Shown: positions 1 through 7,935 of the stretch, piece after piece
How the letters are laid out: each line of letters starts with the position of its first letter
How positions within the stretch are numbered: position 1 is the stretch's first letter
From: Nitrospinaceae bacterium
Lineage (GTDB): Bacteria; Nitrospinota; Nitrospinia; Nitrospinales; VA-1
NCBI GenBank assembly: GCA_029261435.1
Contig: JAJDBI010000206.1
Location: 1-20,025 of the forward strand
Direction of reading: 5' to 3'
Length of the DNA: 20,025 bases
Translations under genes and position numbers: made by a program
The notes under the pieces: generated by a model
What the model saw: only the letters and a program-made list of their open reading frames with translations
The model's database searches: none
Told to the model about the DNA's origin: nothing

Positions 1-285
1 GCCGCAACCCATCATGAAAAGTATGATGGAACTGGCTACCCAAAAGGACTTAAAGGCGAAGAGATTTCTCTTGCAGGACGCATCGTCCCTATATGCGATG
101 TGTTCGATGCCTTAACTTCTGTCCGCCCATACAAAAAAGCCTGGACTGTTGAAAATGCTGTAAATCTTATAAAGGAGGAAAAGGGAAAGCACTTTGACCC
201 TGATCTGGTGGACAAGTTTATATCCATCATGCCCGAGATACTGGCAATAAAAGAAAAATACTCAGAAAAACAGAATGCTCAATAA
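1..285 (+). CDS. HD-GYP domain phosphodiesterase, C-terminal fragment (partial at window start)
   Basis: The reading frame is open from base 1 and ends at TAA 283-285, giving 94 residues of the C-terminal part of a longer protein. It carries the second half of the HD-GYP signature: HHEKYDGTGYPKGLKG followed by EEISLAGRI and a CDVFDALTSVRPYK segment, which is the usual order in this family. HD-GYP proteins hydrolyse cyclic di-GMP or related dinucleotides and are often response regulators with an N-terminal receiver or sensor domain. That part lies outside the window, so the input signal is unknown. The catalytic HD pair should also be upstream and cannot be checked. An ATG at 100 lies inside the conserved domain and is not a start. 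The gene converges with the minus-strand hydrogenase operon across a 62-bp gap. Confidence 0.9.
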   Translation, partial: AATHHEKYDGTGYPKGLKGEEISLAGRIVPICDVFDALTSVRPYKKAWTVENAVNLIKEEKGKHFDPDLVDKFISIMPEILAIKEKYSEKQNAQ

Positions 286-347
286 TTTTGCTTTTCGTTA
301 CATATAGGCTTTAGAAACGCCTTGATTTCAAATAAGCCAGAAATTTT

Positions 348-611
348 TCATTCTTCCAGTTCAATGCTATCCAGCATGATGTCTTGCGCCCGAGGGTCGT
401 TCAAGTCTGTCAACACGACGACATCCAGCTCTGCTTTCTCGGCGCAACTTCCTATTGCCGCTTGCGCAAAATGTTCTCTGAAATGATCGGCTGAAATATG
501 TGAAAGTGCACCGAGCCTGACTTTTACGCAGGTTATCTTTTTTGCTTGTTGCTCTTCGCCAACAGCGTTGATCTTCCGCATCAAATCTACCATCAATGAT
601 TGCTCGTGCAT
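348..611 (-). CDS. hypA: HypA-like nickel metallochaperone lacking the zinc-finger segment
   Basis: This 87-residue protein begins MHEQSL. It keeps the N-terminal Met-His-Glu that binds nickel in HypA, the HypA fold core (VKVRLGALSHISADHF, then FAQAAIGSCAEKAELDVVV) and the typical end strand (IMLDSIELEE). HypA normally has about 113-117 residues, because a zinc-binding loop with two CxxC pairs lies between the ELDVVV-like strand and the last strand. Here a short linker, LTDLNDPRAQD, replaces it, and the only cysteines (C28, C56) do not form CxxC pairs. The frame is intact, so this is a clean internal loss rather than a frameshift. The start at 611 has a good GAGGGG ribosome site just upstream, and the gap to the peptidase gene is 9 nt. 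It is the last gene of the hydrogenase operon. A role in nickel delivery to the group 3b enzyme is likely but not certain, given the missing domain. No other hyp gene is in the window. Confidence 0.82.
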   Translation of the reverse strand: MHEQSLMVDLMRKINAVGEEQQAKKITCVKVRLGALSHISADHFREHFAQAAIGSCAEKAELDVVVLTDLNDPRAQDIMLDSIELEE

Positions 612-620
612 AACCCCTCT

Positions 621-1088
621 TCAGAATGGTGAAACGAGTTCCATAATTTCGTCCACAACCTGCTCCATCGCTTGTCCAACTTCAGCTGACAATACCTCAC
701 CGGGTCGAAAGTTTTTCCCTTCAATACCATACAGTTGCAGTTGCCTGGGGAGCTGGCCCAAGGTTCGTGCCATCTCAATCGCTTCTGCTACTCCAAAATC
801 ATGGGTGGAGCAGGAAAAGAATTTAGCTGGAATGGGTTCTCTGGAAGCATCCATGCGGTGAATTCTTCCTGGGGATCCACCAGAAGACACCGCATCGAAA
901 ATATAAACCCGATCTATCTCCTGCCAGGAATCCATAAGAGAAGTGCCCTCCCCGCTTTGCTCTTTAATACTGACATGATCTGAAACCCTATCCTGTAACT
1001 TTCGCGCAATCAGAATTCCCACGGCATCATCACTTCGATATAAGTTACCAACACCGATGATCAACGATGTGCTATCAGGAGTGTTCAA
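621..1088 (-). CDS. NiFe hydrogenase maturation endopeptidase (HycI/HybD family)
   Basis: This 155-residue protein belongs to the peptidase family M52 fold. It begins with IIGVGNLYRSDDAVG near residues 10-24, has YIFDAV at 62-67 and STHDFG at 94-99. By comparison with E. coli HycI and HybD, the nickel-sensing ligands would be D21, D65 and H96. A GIEG segment (121-124) typical of the family is also present. The enzyme removes the short C-terminal tail of the hydrogenase large subunit after nickel insertion. Its substrate is almost certainly the large subunit encoded just upstream, whose end (DPCISCATH then nine residues) is the expected processing site. The start codon at 1088 overlaps the end of the large-subunit gene by 14 nt, which suggests translational coupling. 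It is followed after 9 nt by the hypA-like gene. The length is normal for the family. Confidence 0.93.
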   Translation of the reverse strand: MNTPDSTSLIIGVGNLYRSDDAVGILIARKLQDRVSDHVSIKEQSGEGTSLMDSWQEIDRVYIFDAVSSGGSPGRIHRMDASREPIPAKFFSCSTHDFGVAEAIEMARTLGQLPRQLQLYGIEGKNFRPGEVLSAEVGQAMEQVVDEIMELVSPF

Positions 1089-2364
1089 TGTCTAGTTTCA
1101 AAAAATGTGTTGCGCAGGAAATACACGGATCATAGTTCCGAATAGCTTGTTCACACTGCCAAGTCAAATCCTCCTGCGACAAATGGATATGTTTAGGGAC
1201 AAATTTCCACAAATCATCCTCAATAGTTTTTTGATTTTGAGAAGTTGGCGGAACAATCTTCGCGTCCAGAATCTTCCCTTGCTCATCCAATCGATAATGA
1301 TGATATAAAATGCCGCGCGGGGCCTCGGTGCAGGAAAACCCAATCCCCTCCGCAGGTTCAACCTCTATATAGGGACGCTCTGGTTTTTCATATGACTGCA
1401 GAATTCTCAACGCCTCATCACATGCATAAAGCACCTCAATGCTTCGTATAATAATGCTCTTAAAAGGATTCCGACATTCCTTCTGCAAACCCGCCTCCAA
1501 CGCAGCTTCTTGAGCTATCGGGGATAGCTGATCAAAGTTCAAACTATATCGGGCCATCGGTCCAACAAAATAAGCCCCTCGCTCCTTTAAACCCGAATGC
1601 AAAGCGTTAGAATGTTCAACATGCGTTTCCTGAAAATGATCTTCGTATTCAGAGCAGTCAATATCCAAACCTCTGTTAGAAACAATACGCCCCTCGTTGA
1701 AAGGATATTCTTCGGGATGATGCAAAGCTACAAACTCATAATCCTGTTCAAATTCAGGAAATGGGAATTGAGCGGCCCAACGTACCGTCTCCAATGCCGC
1801 TTCACGCGCCCACTTAAGGGATTCTATGAGTGGTTCAAATTCCTGTTTGTTAAATACTTTATAGAACCCACCTACACGGACATTGACAGGATGAATTTCT
1901 CTCCCTCCCAGGAGAGAAACAATTTGATTGCCGGCTTTCTTTAACTTGAGCCCCCGTTCAACAATTCCCTTGTGATCCTTTGCCATATGAATGGCACTCT
2001 GGTATCCCAAGAAATCCGGCGCGTGCAGCATATAAATATGGAGCGTGTGGCTTTCAATCCATTCACCACAATAAAGCAAACGGCGCAATTCGCGCAACGG
2101 GCCATCCACGCTGACACCCAATGCATTTTCCATGGCATGCACCGCGCTCATCTGATACGCCACTGGACAAATGCCACAAATCCGCGCGGTGATATCAGGA
2201 GCCTCCTTAAAGTCACGCCCTCTCAAGAGGCCTTCAAAAAATCGGGGTGGCTCGAAGATTTTCAGCTTCACATCAACAACAGCGTCGTCTTTCATTTTTA
2301 TATAAAGACCGCCTTCGCCTTCGACTCGAGCCAGATAATCGACCTTAATGGTTTTCTTTGTCAT
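1075..2364 (-). CDS. hyhL: group 3b NiFe hydrogenase large (alpha) subunit
   Basis: I place the start at the ATG 2364, giving 429 residues beginning MTKKTIKVDYLARVEGEGG. The frame stays open to 2439, but those extra 25 residues are unlike the family and overlap the small-subunit gene more deeply. Nickel ligands are seen in the N-terminal motif RICGICPVAY (C63, C66) and the C-terminal motif DPCISCATH (C414, C417). Peptidase processing would cut after H420 and release a nine-residue tail. This is the NiFe-active-site subunit of the cytoplasmic, bidirectional NAD(P)-linked group 3b enzymes (Pyrococcus sulfhydrogenase type), which interconvert H2 and protons and can also reduce sulfur. Group assignment rests on the PVAY form of the first motif and on the beta-gamma-small-large gene order. 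The start overlaps the small-subunit stop by 20 nt, which suggests coupled translation of the dimer. Confidence 0.95.
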   Translation of the reverse strand: MTKKTIKVDYLARVEGEGGLYIKMKDDAVVDVKLKIFEPPRFFEGLLRGRDFKEAPDITARICGICPVAYQMSAVHAMENALGVSVDGPLRELRRLLYCGEWIESHTLHIYMLHAPDFLGYQSAIHMAKDHKGIVERGLKLKKAGNQIVSLLGGREIHPVNVRVGGFYKVFNKQEFEPLIESLKWAREAALETVRWAAQFPFPEFEQDYEFVALHHPEEYPFNEGRIVSNRGLDIDCSEYEDHFQETHVEHSNALHSGLKERGAYFVGPMARYSLNFDQLSPIAQEAALEAGLQKECRNPFKSIIIRSIEVLYACDEALRILQSYEKPERPYIEVEPAEGIGFSCTEAPRGILYHHYRLDEQGKILDAKIVPPTSQNQKTIEDDLWKFVPKHIHLSQEDLTWQCEQAIRNYDPCISCATHFLKLDIEHS

Positions 2365-3133
2365 GCAATTCACTTTCTTTGCGGAATGGTTCGGCGTAAG
2401 CGTTAAACCCTCGAAATGTGCGGACAATTTCTTCATCATCCGCGCCCATCCTTTTCAATTGCGAACTTAACGAACCAGCATTGGTTGTTTCTTGAGGACC
2501 AAAACACCCATAGCACCCGCGATTATAAGTGGGGCAAAGCGCTCCGCATCCCGCATGAGTAACCGGCCCCATGCACATCTTCCCTTGAGCCACCATCACG
2601 CAAACTGTGCCACGGCGTTTACATTCAATACAGGTACTATGCGCAGGCGTATTGGGCTTGCGACCATTTATAAATGCGCTGATGACTTCGACCAATTGCA
2701 TTTTATCGATAGGGCACCCGCGCAACTCAAAGTCAACCTTGATATGCTCTGAGATGGGCGTGGACTTTTGCAGCGTGTCAATATATTCCGGAGTCGCATA
2801 GACAATAGAAACAAATTCATTCACGTCCTTAAAATTACGAAGCGCTTGAATACCCCCTGCCGTGGCACAAGCACCGATAGTAATCAGCGACTTGGAAGAA
2901 CGACGAATTTTATGAATGCGCTCCGCATCATGAGGTGTGGTGATAGACCCCTCAACCAACGACAGATCATAGGGACCTTTGATAACCTCCCGCGATGCTT
3001 CCGGGAAGTGGGCGATTTCAATTTCCTGACTCACAGCCAACAGTTCGTCTTCACAATCCAGCAAACTAAGCTGACATCCATCACAGGATGCAAATTTCCA
3101 AACGGCAACTTTAGGTTTTAATTTCCGAGCCAT
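2345..3133 (-). CDS. hyhS: group 3b NiFe hydrogenase small (delta) subunit
   Basis: This 262-residue small subunit begins KVAVWKFASCDGCQLSLLDCE (from residue 8) with the CxxC pair C17/C20 of the proximal [4Fe-4S] cluster, followed by GACATAGG and RGCPIDK, which carry further cluster ligands. The cysteine-rich second half (CIECKRRGTVC, then CMGPVTHAGCGALCP and CYGCFGP) would hold the medial and distal clusters. There is no twin-arginine signal peptide, so the protein is cytoplasmic, as expected for group 3 enzymes. It passes electrons between the NiFe site of the large subunit and the gamma/beta diaphorase part. The start at 3133 lies only 2 nt after the stop of the gamma-subunit gene, with a weak GAGA-type ribosome site inside the end of that gene. 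The 3' end overlaps the large-subunit gene by 20 nt. Confidence 0.95.
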   Translation of the reverse strand: MARKLKPKVAVWKFASCDGCQLSLLDCEDELLAVSQEIEIAHFPEASREVIKGPYDLSLVEGSITTPHDAERIHKIRRSSKSLITIGACATAGGIQALRNFKDVNEFVSIVYATPEYIDTLQKSTPISEHIKVDFELRGCPIDKMQLVEVISAFINGRKPNTPAHSTCIECKRRGTVCVMVAQGKMCMGPVTHAGCGALCPTYNRGCYGCFGPQETTNAGSLSSQLKRMGADDEEIVRTFRGFNAYAEPFRKESELHDKENH

Positions 3134-3135
3134 TA

Positions 3136-3975
3136 CTATATCTCGCGAATTCCAAAAAATTGTTTAACCTTATCGTAACGAAATATCGGGCCGTCCTTAC
3201 ATATAAATGCCGGGCCAAATTGACAATGACCACAAAACCCTACTGCACATTTCATATTACGTTCCATGGTAATAAAAATCTGGTTTTCTGGAACTTCCTG
3301 ACGTTTTAATTCTGATACCGCAAACCGCATCATTACCTCTGGACCGCAAATCATCGCTACCGTATTTATTGGATCAAAATCAGCTCTTTGAATCAGTGTG
3401 TTGACAACTCCAACGTTTCCACGCCATTCTCGGTCTGCTGTATCAACCGTCAATTTAACCTGAACCCCATATTTTCCCCGCCAGGTTTCAAATTCTTTCG
3501 TGAATAACAAATCCTCAGGTTTGCGAACTCCGTAAAGGAGAACAATTTCTCCAAATTTATCGCGTTGGTCTAACAGCGCATACAAGGCTGGCCGCAACGG
3601 TGCAAGGCCAATACCTCCTGCCATAATGACGATGTCATACCCCTTTGACTCCTCAATCGGCCAGGCACTGCCAAAGGGTCCACGCAAACCTACAGTCTGA
3701 TCTTTTTTTAATTGATGCAGGGCTCCTGTAACGACACCCACATCTCGGATGGTATGAATCATACCTTGCTCGCCAGGCTTTGGACCACTGATTGATATGG
3801 GCACTTCACCGACACCAAAGGCATAAAGCATATTAAACTGACCAGGATTAAAAGTCATTCCACGGGAACTATCTTTCGGAACAACATTCAAACTAAATGT
3901 GTCATGAGTTTCCCGAATGACTTTTTCAATACGATAAGGCCAGGGGGTCATGGGGCTTTGCATAGTAGTTTCCAT
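3136..3975 (-). CDS. hyhG: group 3b hydrogenase gamma subunit (FAD/NAD(P)-binding reductase)
   Basis: This 279-residue protein has the ferredoxin-NADP reductase fold. An FAD-binding barrel covers roughly residues 10-105, with PGQFNML at 44-50 and VPISISG at 58-64. An NAD(P)-binding domain follows, with MAGGIGLAPLRPAL at 118-131 and MICGPEVMMR at 208-217. The C-terminus carries a [2Fe-2S] motif, CAVGFCGHCQ then C (C243, C248, C251, C259), as in dihydroorotate dehydrogenase electron-transfer subunits. In group 3b hydrogenases this subunit exchanges electrons with NADP(H) or NAD(H). I cannot tell nucleotide preference from the sequence. The ATG at 3975 is preceded by GAGG and GGGA stretches and lies 10 nt after the cNMP-domain gene. 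A second ATG at 3963 is possible but less well placed. The gene ends 2 nt before the small-subunit start. Confidence 0.93.
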   Translation of the reverse strand: METTMQSPMTPWPYRIEKVIRETHDTFSLNVVPKDSSRGMTFNPGQFNMLYAFGVGEVPISISGPKPGEQGMIHTIRDVGVVTGALHQLKKDQTVGLRGPFGSAWPIEESKGYDIVIMAGGIGLAPLRPALYALLDQRDKFGEIVLLYGVRKPEDLLFTKEFETWRGKYGVQVKLTVDTADREWRGNVGVVNTLIQRADFDPINTVAMICGPEVMMRFAVSELKRQEVPENQIFITMERNMKCAVGFCGHCQFGPAFICKDGPIFRYDKVKQFFGIREI

Positions 3976-3985
3976 TTCCCGATCC

Positions 3986-4447
3986 TCAGTCGTTATTACC
4001 GTAAATATCCAGCAGTTGTAGCCGCGTTGCCTCCATCGTCCTTCCCACTACTGGCAGTAAGCGACTGAGAAGTTCATAACCCAAAGTATGATCTTCTACA
4101 CATTTCGTTCTAAGGCATCTTCCATCTAGAACAATCGCACGCGTCAACTCAACAGCTTGGGCATCAAACTGGCAATGATAAGGTGGAATCAGCCAAGCCC
4201 ACCCCAGTATTTCACCATCACTGACAGTTTGTACAGTAATCGGTTTTTTCCCTGGAGGGCAAACCTCCAAGGCAACCTTACCTTCGCGGATGATATAAAA
4301 ATTATTCGCTTCTTCATCCTGTCGATAAATGAACTCGCCTGCTTCAAACTTGACATTGGAAGCGCACCCGGTTATCAGAGTAAGATACTCGGGCGCGAGA
4401 TTTTCAAAGAAAGGATGATTACCAAGAATCGACTCAAGAGATTTCAT
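3986..4447 (-). CDS. stand-alone cyclic-nucleotide-binding-domain protein in the hydrogenase operon
   Basis: This 153-residue protein is a single Crp-type beta-roll. It begins with SILGNHPFFENLAPEYLTLI, then FEAGEFIYRQDEEANNFYIIREGKVALEV, and ends with a helix of about 25 residues (YELLSRLLPVVGRTMEATR). There is no helix-turn-helix domain, so it should not bind DNA as Crp/Fnr proteins do. In the phosphate-binding cassette region (residues 78-98) the sequence is GEILGWAWLIPPYHCQFDAQA. The Arg that contacts the cyclic phosphate in CRP appears to be absent, so binding of cAMP or cGMP is doubtful. It sits between the beta and gamma hydrogenase genes (16 nt after beta, 10 nt before gamma), with AAAGGG as ribosome site. 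An allosteric or assembly role for the hydrogenase is plausible, but this is inference from position. Confidence 0.85.
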   Translation of the reverse strand: MKSLESILGNHPFFENLAPEYLTLITGCASNVKFEAGEFIYRQDEEANNFYIIREGKVALEVCPPGKKPITVQTVSDGEILGWAWLIPPYHCQFDAQAVELTRAIVLDGRCLRTKCVEDHTLGYELLSRLLPVVGRTMEATRLQLLDIYGNND

Positions 4448-4463
4448 AATGTACCCTTTCGTC

Positions 4464-5594
4464 TCAAGACATTTTTAAAGATTGAGTTTCAGAATCACGT
4501 ATCTTTGGAACTTCCTCCGTAAAGTCTATGCCAGGCGGACACCATGTGATACAACGACCGCAACCCACACATCCTGACGAGCCGAACTGATCCTGCCAAC
4601 TGGCTAGCTTATGCGTCAACCATTGTCGATAACGAGACTTTGTTGAAGCCCTGACCTCGCCACCGTGCAAATAGGTGAAGTCCATTGTGAAACAAGAGTC
4701 CCATTTCTGCCAACGTTCAGCGTGAGTGCCGGTAATATCCGTAACATCTTCCACAGTGGAACAAAAGCAGGTAGGGCATACCATCGTGCAATTGGCGCAG
4801 GATAAACAACGTTCCGCAATATCATCCCACCGAGGGTGCTCTAAATTTTCATAGAGTAGTCCTTTAATATCGGTTGTGTTCAGGGATCGGCCCATTTGTC
4901 CGGCAGTTTCTTTGACCACATTTTCGGCTTGAGCAATTTCTTCCTTCTGTGCCTGCTGATGAGTCATCTGCTTCACGCAAGCCTCTCCCTTTTTGCTTCC
5001 CACCTCAACCACAAAATAATGACGATCATTTTCCAGAACTTCAGTGAGTGCCAAATCGAAGCCGGCCTCAACTTTTGGTCCCGTGTTCATGGACACACAA
5101 AAACAGGTCCCTCCAGCTTGACCACAATTGACCGCAACAAAAAAAGCGTTTTCTCTGCGAACCTGATAAACCGGATCGACAAACTTGTCATTAATAAAAA
5201 CCTTGTCTTGAATGGCAATCGCATGCATTTCACAGGAACGGACGCCAATAAAGGCAAATTTTGTAGTGTCCAGCTTTTCAGGTTTAATCTCGAAATCACT
5301 CCCCTCTGAATCGGCCTGCCACAGACGCCTTTCGGGAGGATGTAAAAACTTTTTCCAGGAATGTGGCCCCACCGCATAACCAAACAGGGACTGATCCTGA
5401 CGTCTTTTCAATCGATAAATGCCACCATCTTGCTCATCCGTGAATCCCTCTGGAAGATCTTTAATGGATCCCAACTTTTCATAAACAATAGCTTCATCAC
5501 GAACTGTAGGGCCAACAACCTGAAAACCCATCCCGCCTAACACAATAATGAGTTGGTTCAATCCTTCTCGGTCAATAGTTACAGATTTATTCAT
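4464..5594 (-). CDS. hyhB: group 3b hydrogenase beta subunit (two [4Fe-4S] clusters)
   Basis: This 376-residue protein matches the beta subunit of Pyrococcus-type (sulf)hydrogenase and the related anaerobic sulfite reductase subunit A. The N-terminal two thirds contain family landmarks such as FAFIGVRSCEMHAI (113-126) and CGQAGGTCFCVSMNTGP (157-173). The C-terminal part has two ferredoxin motifs: CLSCANCTMVCPTC (C263, C266, C269, C273) and CVGCGRCITWCPPG (C342, C345, C348, C352). It relays electrons between the gamma flavoprotein and the hydrogenase dimer. The start at 5594 follows AAAGGG at a spacing of 4 nt. It is the first hydrogenase gene in the run and begins 27 nt after the carbamate kinase stop, so it may be co-transcribed with the upstream metabolic genes. 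I see no convincing separate promoter in those 27 nt. Confidence 0.93.
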   Translation of the reverse strand: MNKSVTIDREGLNQLIIVLGGMGFQVVGPTVRDEAIVYEKLGSIKDLPEGFTDEQDGGIYRLKRRQDQSLFGYAVGPHSWKKFLHPPERRLWQADSEGSDFEIKPEKLDTTKFAFIGVRSCEMHAIAIQDKVFINDKFVDPVYQVRRENAFFVAVNCGQAGGTCFCVSMNTGPKVEAGFDLALTEVLENDRHYFVVEVGSKKGEACVKQMTHQQAQKEEIAQAENVVKETAGQMGRSLNTTDIKGLLYENLEHPRWDDIAERCLSCANCTMVCPTCFCSTVEDVTDITGTHAERWQKWDSCFTMDFTYLHGGEVRASTKSRYRQWLTHKLASWQDQFGSSGCVGCGRCITWCPPGIDFTEEVPKIRDSETQSLKMS

Positions 5595-5621
5595 TGTGCC
5601 CTTTAAAAGAAATTGAAATTT

Positions 5622-6587
5622 TCACGCTGAAATATGAGTCCCTGTTCTTCCTTCCATGGCTGAAAGCAAATCATACAAATTGGCGATGATGGCTTTCTTA
5701 CCACCCCTTTTCACAAAGTCGATCGCCGCTTGTACTTTGGGCTTCATACTTCCTTCCAAAAACTCACCTTGCTCTAAATAAGATTTCATTTTACCTGCTG
5801 ATATGTTTTTAATTGGTTGCGGTTCGGCTGATTTAAAATTTAAATAGGCAAAATCAACTTCCGTCAAAATAACGAGTTCTTCTATTCCCACTTCGTTTGC
5901 CAAAAGAGCACTTGTTCGGTCTTTATCGATCACCGCTTCGATTCCGTTTAACTCGCCATTCGGTCCTCTAACTACCGGAATACCCCCACCACCACCTCCG
6001 ATAGCTATAAAACCTGCTTGAAGAATTTCGTGAAAGGCCCTCTTTTCTACAATTTCTAAAGGTTTTGGAGAAGGAACCACTCGGCGAAATCCTCTCCCTG
6101 CATCCTCTATTAAATTCCAGCTTCGTTCTTTAATTAGTTTCTGGGCGTCTTCTTCTGAATAAAAAACACCAATGGGCTTTGAAGGATGGTTAAAAGCTGG
6201 ATCTCTCGGGTCCACAACAACCTGTGTGATAACGGCAAACGATCTTTTGTCGATCCTTCGTTTCTGGCAAACATTATCGAAAACATTTTGAAGAATGTAA
6301 CCAATTCTTCCCTGGCTATCGGCAACACAAATATCCAATGTGATTTGCCGGGGAAACTCATGTTTGGTGAGTTCCTGCTGAAGAAAAATTTGCCCCACCT
6401 GCGGCCCATTTCCATGCGTTAATATTATTTTGTTATAGCCCTTTTCAATAAGGTCCGCAACACCGTTCATACTTTTTTGGGCTATTATAAACTCTTCCTT
6501 TTGATGCGCGTGAATACGGTCTGGAACATTGAGAGCATTACCTCCGAAAGAAATGAGTAGGCTTGGCTTATGACCCTTATTGCTCAT
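5622..6587 (-). CDS. arcC: carbamate kinase
   Basis: I use the ATG at 6587, giving 321 residues. The frame also has a TTG at 6602 that would overlap the upstream stop as TTGA, but the shorter form puts the first beta strand at the usual distance from the N-terminus. Amino-acid-kinase motifs in order are FGGNAL (14-19), THGNGPQVG (57-65), SQGRIGY (91-97), GFRRVVPSPKP (167-177), the glycine-rich AIGGGGGGIPVV (195-206), DKDRTSALLA (221-230), MKPKV (281-285) and a C-terminal EGRTGTHI. This pattern is specific for carbamate kinase rather than acetylglutamate or UMP kinase. The enzyme makes ATP, CO2 and ammonia from carbamoyl phosphate, and the reverse reaction is possible. No arginine deiminase or ornithine carbamoyltransferase gene is present, so the carbamoyl phosphate source is unknown. 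It is directly followed by the hydrogenase genes. Confidence 0.93.
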   Translation of the reverse strand: MSNKGHKPSLLISFGGNALNVPDRIHAHQKEEFIIAQKSMNGVADLIEKGYNKIILTHGNGPQVGQIFLQQELTKHEFPRQITLDICVADSQGRIGYILQNVFDNVCQKRRIDKRSFAVITQVVVDPRDPAFNHPSKPIGVFYSEEDAQKLIKERSWNLIEDAGRGFRRVVPSPKPLEIVEKRAFHEILQAGFIAIGGGGGGIPVVRGPNGELNGIEAVIDKDRTSALLANEVGIEELVILTEVDFAYLNFKSAEPQPIKNISAGKMKSYLEQGEFLEGSMKPKVQAAIDFVKRGGKKAIIANLYDLLSAMEGRTGTHISA

Positions 6588-6598
6588 TACATTCCAAT

Positions 6599-7924
6599 TC
6601 AAACCCGGTTATTTACGAAAGGCTTCAAAACCATTTCCAGGTTTGGAGTGCCCACTTCTTCCAACTCATACGTTACCCGGACGGAGTGTTTTTGAATGTC
6701 AATCACTCTGGCCAAGTCAATGGGTGTTCCAATGACGACACAATCACAGTCCGAGGCATTGATGGTCTGCTCCAGGTCTTTGATTTGCTCTTTCCCATAG
6801 CCCATCGCCGGAAGAAGATCGCCGATCTCTGGATACTTTGCAAAAGTTTCTATGAGGGTTCCCGTCAGCCAAGGTCGAGGGTCTACAATTTCTTTTGCGC
6901 CATATAGCTTTGCCGCCAATGTCCCCGCACCAAACTTCATGCCACCATGTGTCAAGGTCGGTCCATCTTCCACCACCAGCACCCTCTTGCCAGAAATCAT
7001 TTCTCCCTGTTCGGCATATATGGGAGAACCCGCCTCGATAACTACCGCATCGGGGTTGCAGTCTCGAATATTCTCTTTTACCAACTGAACAGCAGAGTCT
7101 TCAGCCGTATCCATTTTATTGATGACGATAACATCTGCTCGTTTGAAGTTCACTTCACCAGGATAGTAGGACCGTTCATCTCCCGCTCGATGAGGATCGA
7201 CCACTACAATTTCGAGATCGGGTAAATAAAATGAAAAGTCGTTATTGCCTCCGTCCCAGATAATAATATCTGATTCCTTTTCCGCTTCTCGCAAGATTGC
7301 CTCATAGTCGACTCCTGCAAAAATGGGACAGCCCATAGCGATATAAGGCTCATACTCTTCCATTTCTTCAATAGTGCAATCCTGCTCTTCTAGATCAGCG
7401 AGGGTGGCAAACCTTTGCACTCTCTGTTTTTCCAGATTTCCATAAGGCATGGGGTGCCGGACCACCCCGACTTGCTTGCCGTGACTCTGAAGAATACGAG
7501 CTATTTTTCGAGAGGTCTGAGACTTTCCGCAGCCGGTACGAACTGCACACACCGAAATGACTTGCTTTTTAGATCGAATCATCGATCCCGAAACGCTGAA
7601 CAGCCAGAAATCAGCTCCAGCAGAAACTATACTGGAAGCTTGGTGCATGACATATTCATGAGAAACATCGCTGTAAGCAAAAACCACAGCATCGATAGAT
7701 TCTTCTGCGATCAAATCCAGCAGCCGGCCCTCGGGCAATATAGGAATCCCACTCGGATAAAGATCCCCTGATAAGCTGGCAGGAAAGCTTTTGTTATCTA
7801 TCCCGGGAATTTGCGTGGCAGTAAACGCAACCACTTCATAGCCCGCTTCATTTTTAAAGCGCGTGTTGAAGGCGTGAAAATCTCGACCACCCGCTCCCAT
7901 GATAAGAATTCTTTTTCGTTTCAT
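6599..7924 (-). CDS. COG2403 predicted GTPase, cyclic 2,3-diphosphoglycerate synthetase-like
   Basis: This 441-residue protein has an N-terminal Rossmann-like region (RILIMGAGGRDFHAFN, residues 5-20), a Walker A loop AVRTGCGKSQTSRKI (127-141), a WDGGNND segment (223-229) and a G4-like INKMD (268-272). This arrangement fits COG2403, the family of archaeal cyclic 2,3-diphosphoglycerate synthetase. In Methanothermus that enzyme makes the thermoprotectant cDPG from 2,3-diphosphoglycerate. Bacterial members are common next to carbamate kinase and their true reaction is not established as far as I know. Here it lies 11 nt downstream of the cytidylate-kinase-like gene and abuts arcC. A role tied to carbamoyl phosphate or nucleotide metabolism is inference from position. 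The length is normal for the family and both nucleotide motifs are intact, so the protein is probably active. Confidence 0.8.
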   Translation of the reverse strand: MKRKRILIMGAGGRDFHAFNTRFKNEAGYEVVAFTATQIPGIDNKSFPASLSGDLYPSGIPILPEGRLLDLIAEESIDAVVFAYSDVSHEYVMHQASSIVSAGADFWLFSVSGSMIRSKKQVISVCAVRTGCGKSQTSRKIARILQSHGKQVGVVRHPMPYGNLEKQRVQRFATLADLEEQDCTIEEMEEYEPYIAMGCPIFAGVDYEAILREAEKESDIIIWDGGNNDFSFYLPDLEIVVVDPHRAGDERSYYPGEVNFKRADVIVINKMDTAEDSAVQLVKENIRDCNPDAVVIEAGSPIYAEQGEMISGKRVLVVEDGPTLTHGGMKFGAGTLAAKLYGAKEIVDPRPWLTGTLIETFAKYPEIGDLLPAMGYGKEQIKDLEQTINASDCDCVVIGTPIDLARVIDIQKHSVRVTYELEEVGTPNLEMVLKPFVNNRV

Positions 7925-7935
7925 ATAATCCCAGT

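Noticed and set aside
286..347. Possible bidirectional terminator between the HD-GYP gene and hypA
   Set aside because: Only a GGCTT/AAGCC stem (307-311 with 334-338) and a short T-run were found; the stem is too weak and the loop too long to call.
568..2406. Plus-strand open frames opposite the peptidase and hydrogenase large-subunit genes (and similar antisense frames across the window)
   Set aside because: They mirror strongly conserved minus-strand genes, show no family features and have no ribosome sites that stand out.
2365..2439. N-terminal extension of the hydrogenase large-subunit frame
   Set aside because: The 25 extra residues do not resemble the family, overlap the small-subunit gene, and the ATG at 2364 gives the standard start KVDYLARVEGEGG at the right distance.
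6588..6602. TTG start for carbamate kinase overlapping the upstream stop
   Set aside because: Possible, but the ATG at 6587 gives a normal N-terminus and ATG is the more common start; left as an alternative.
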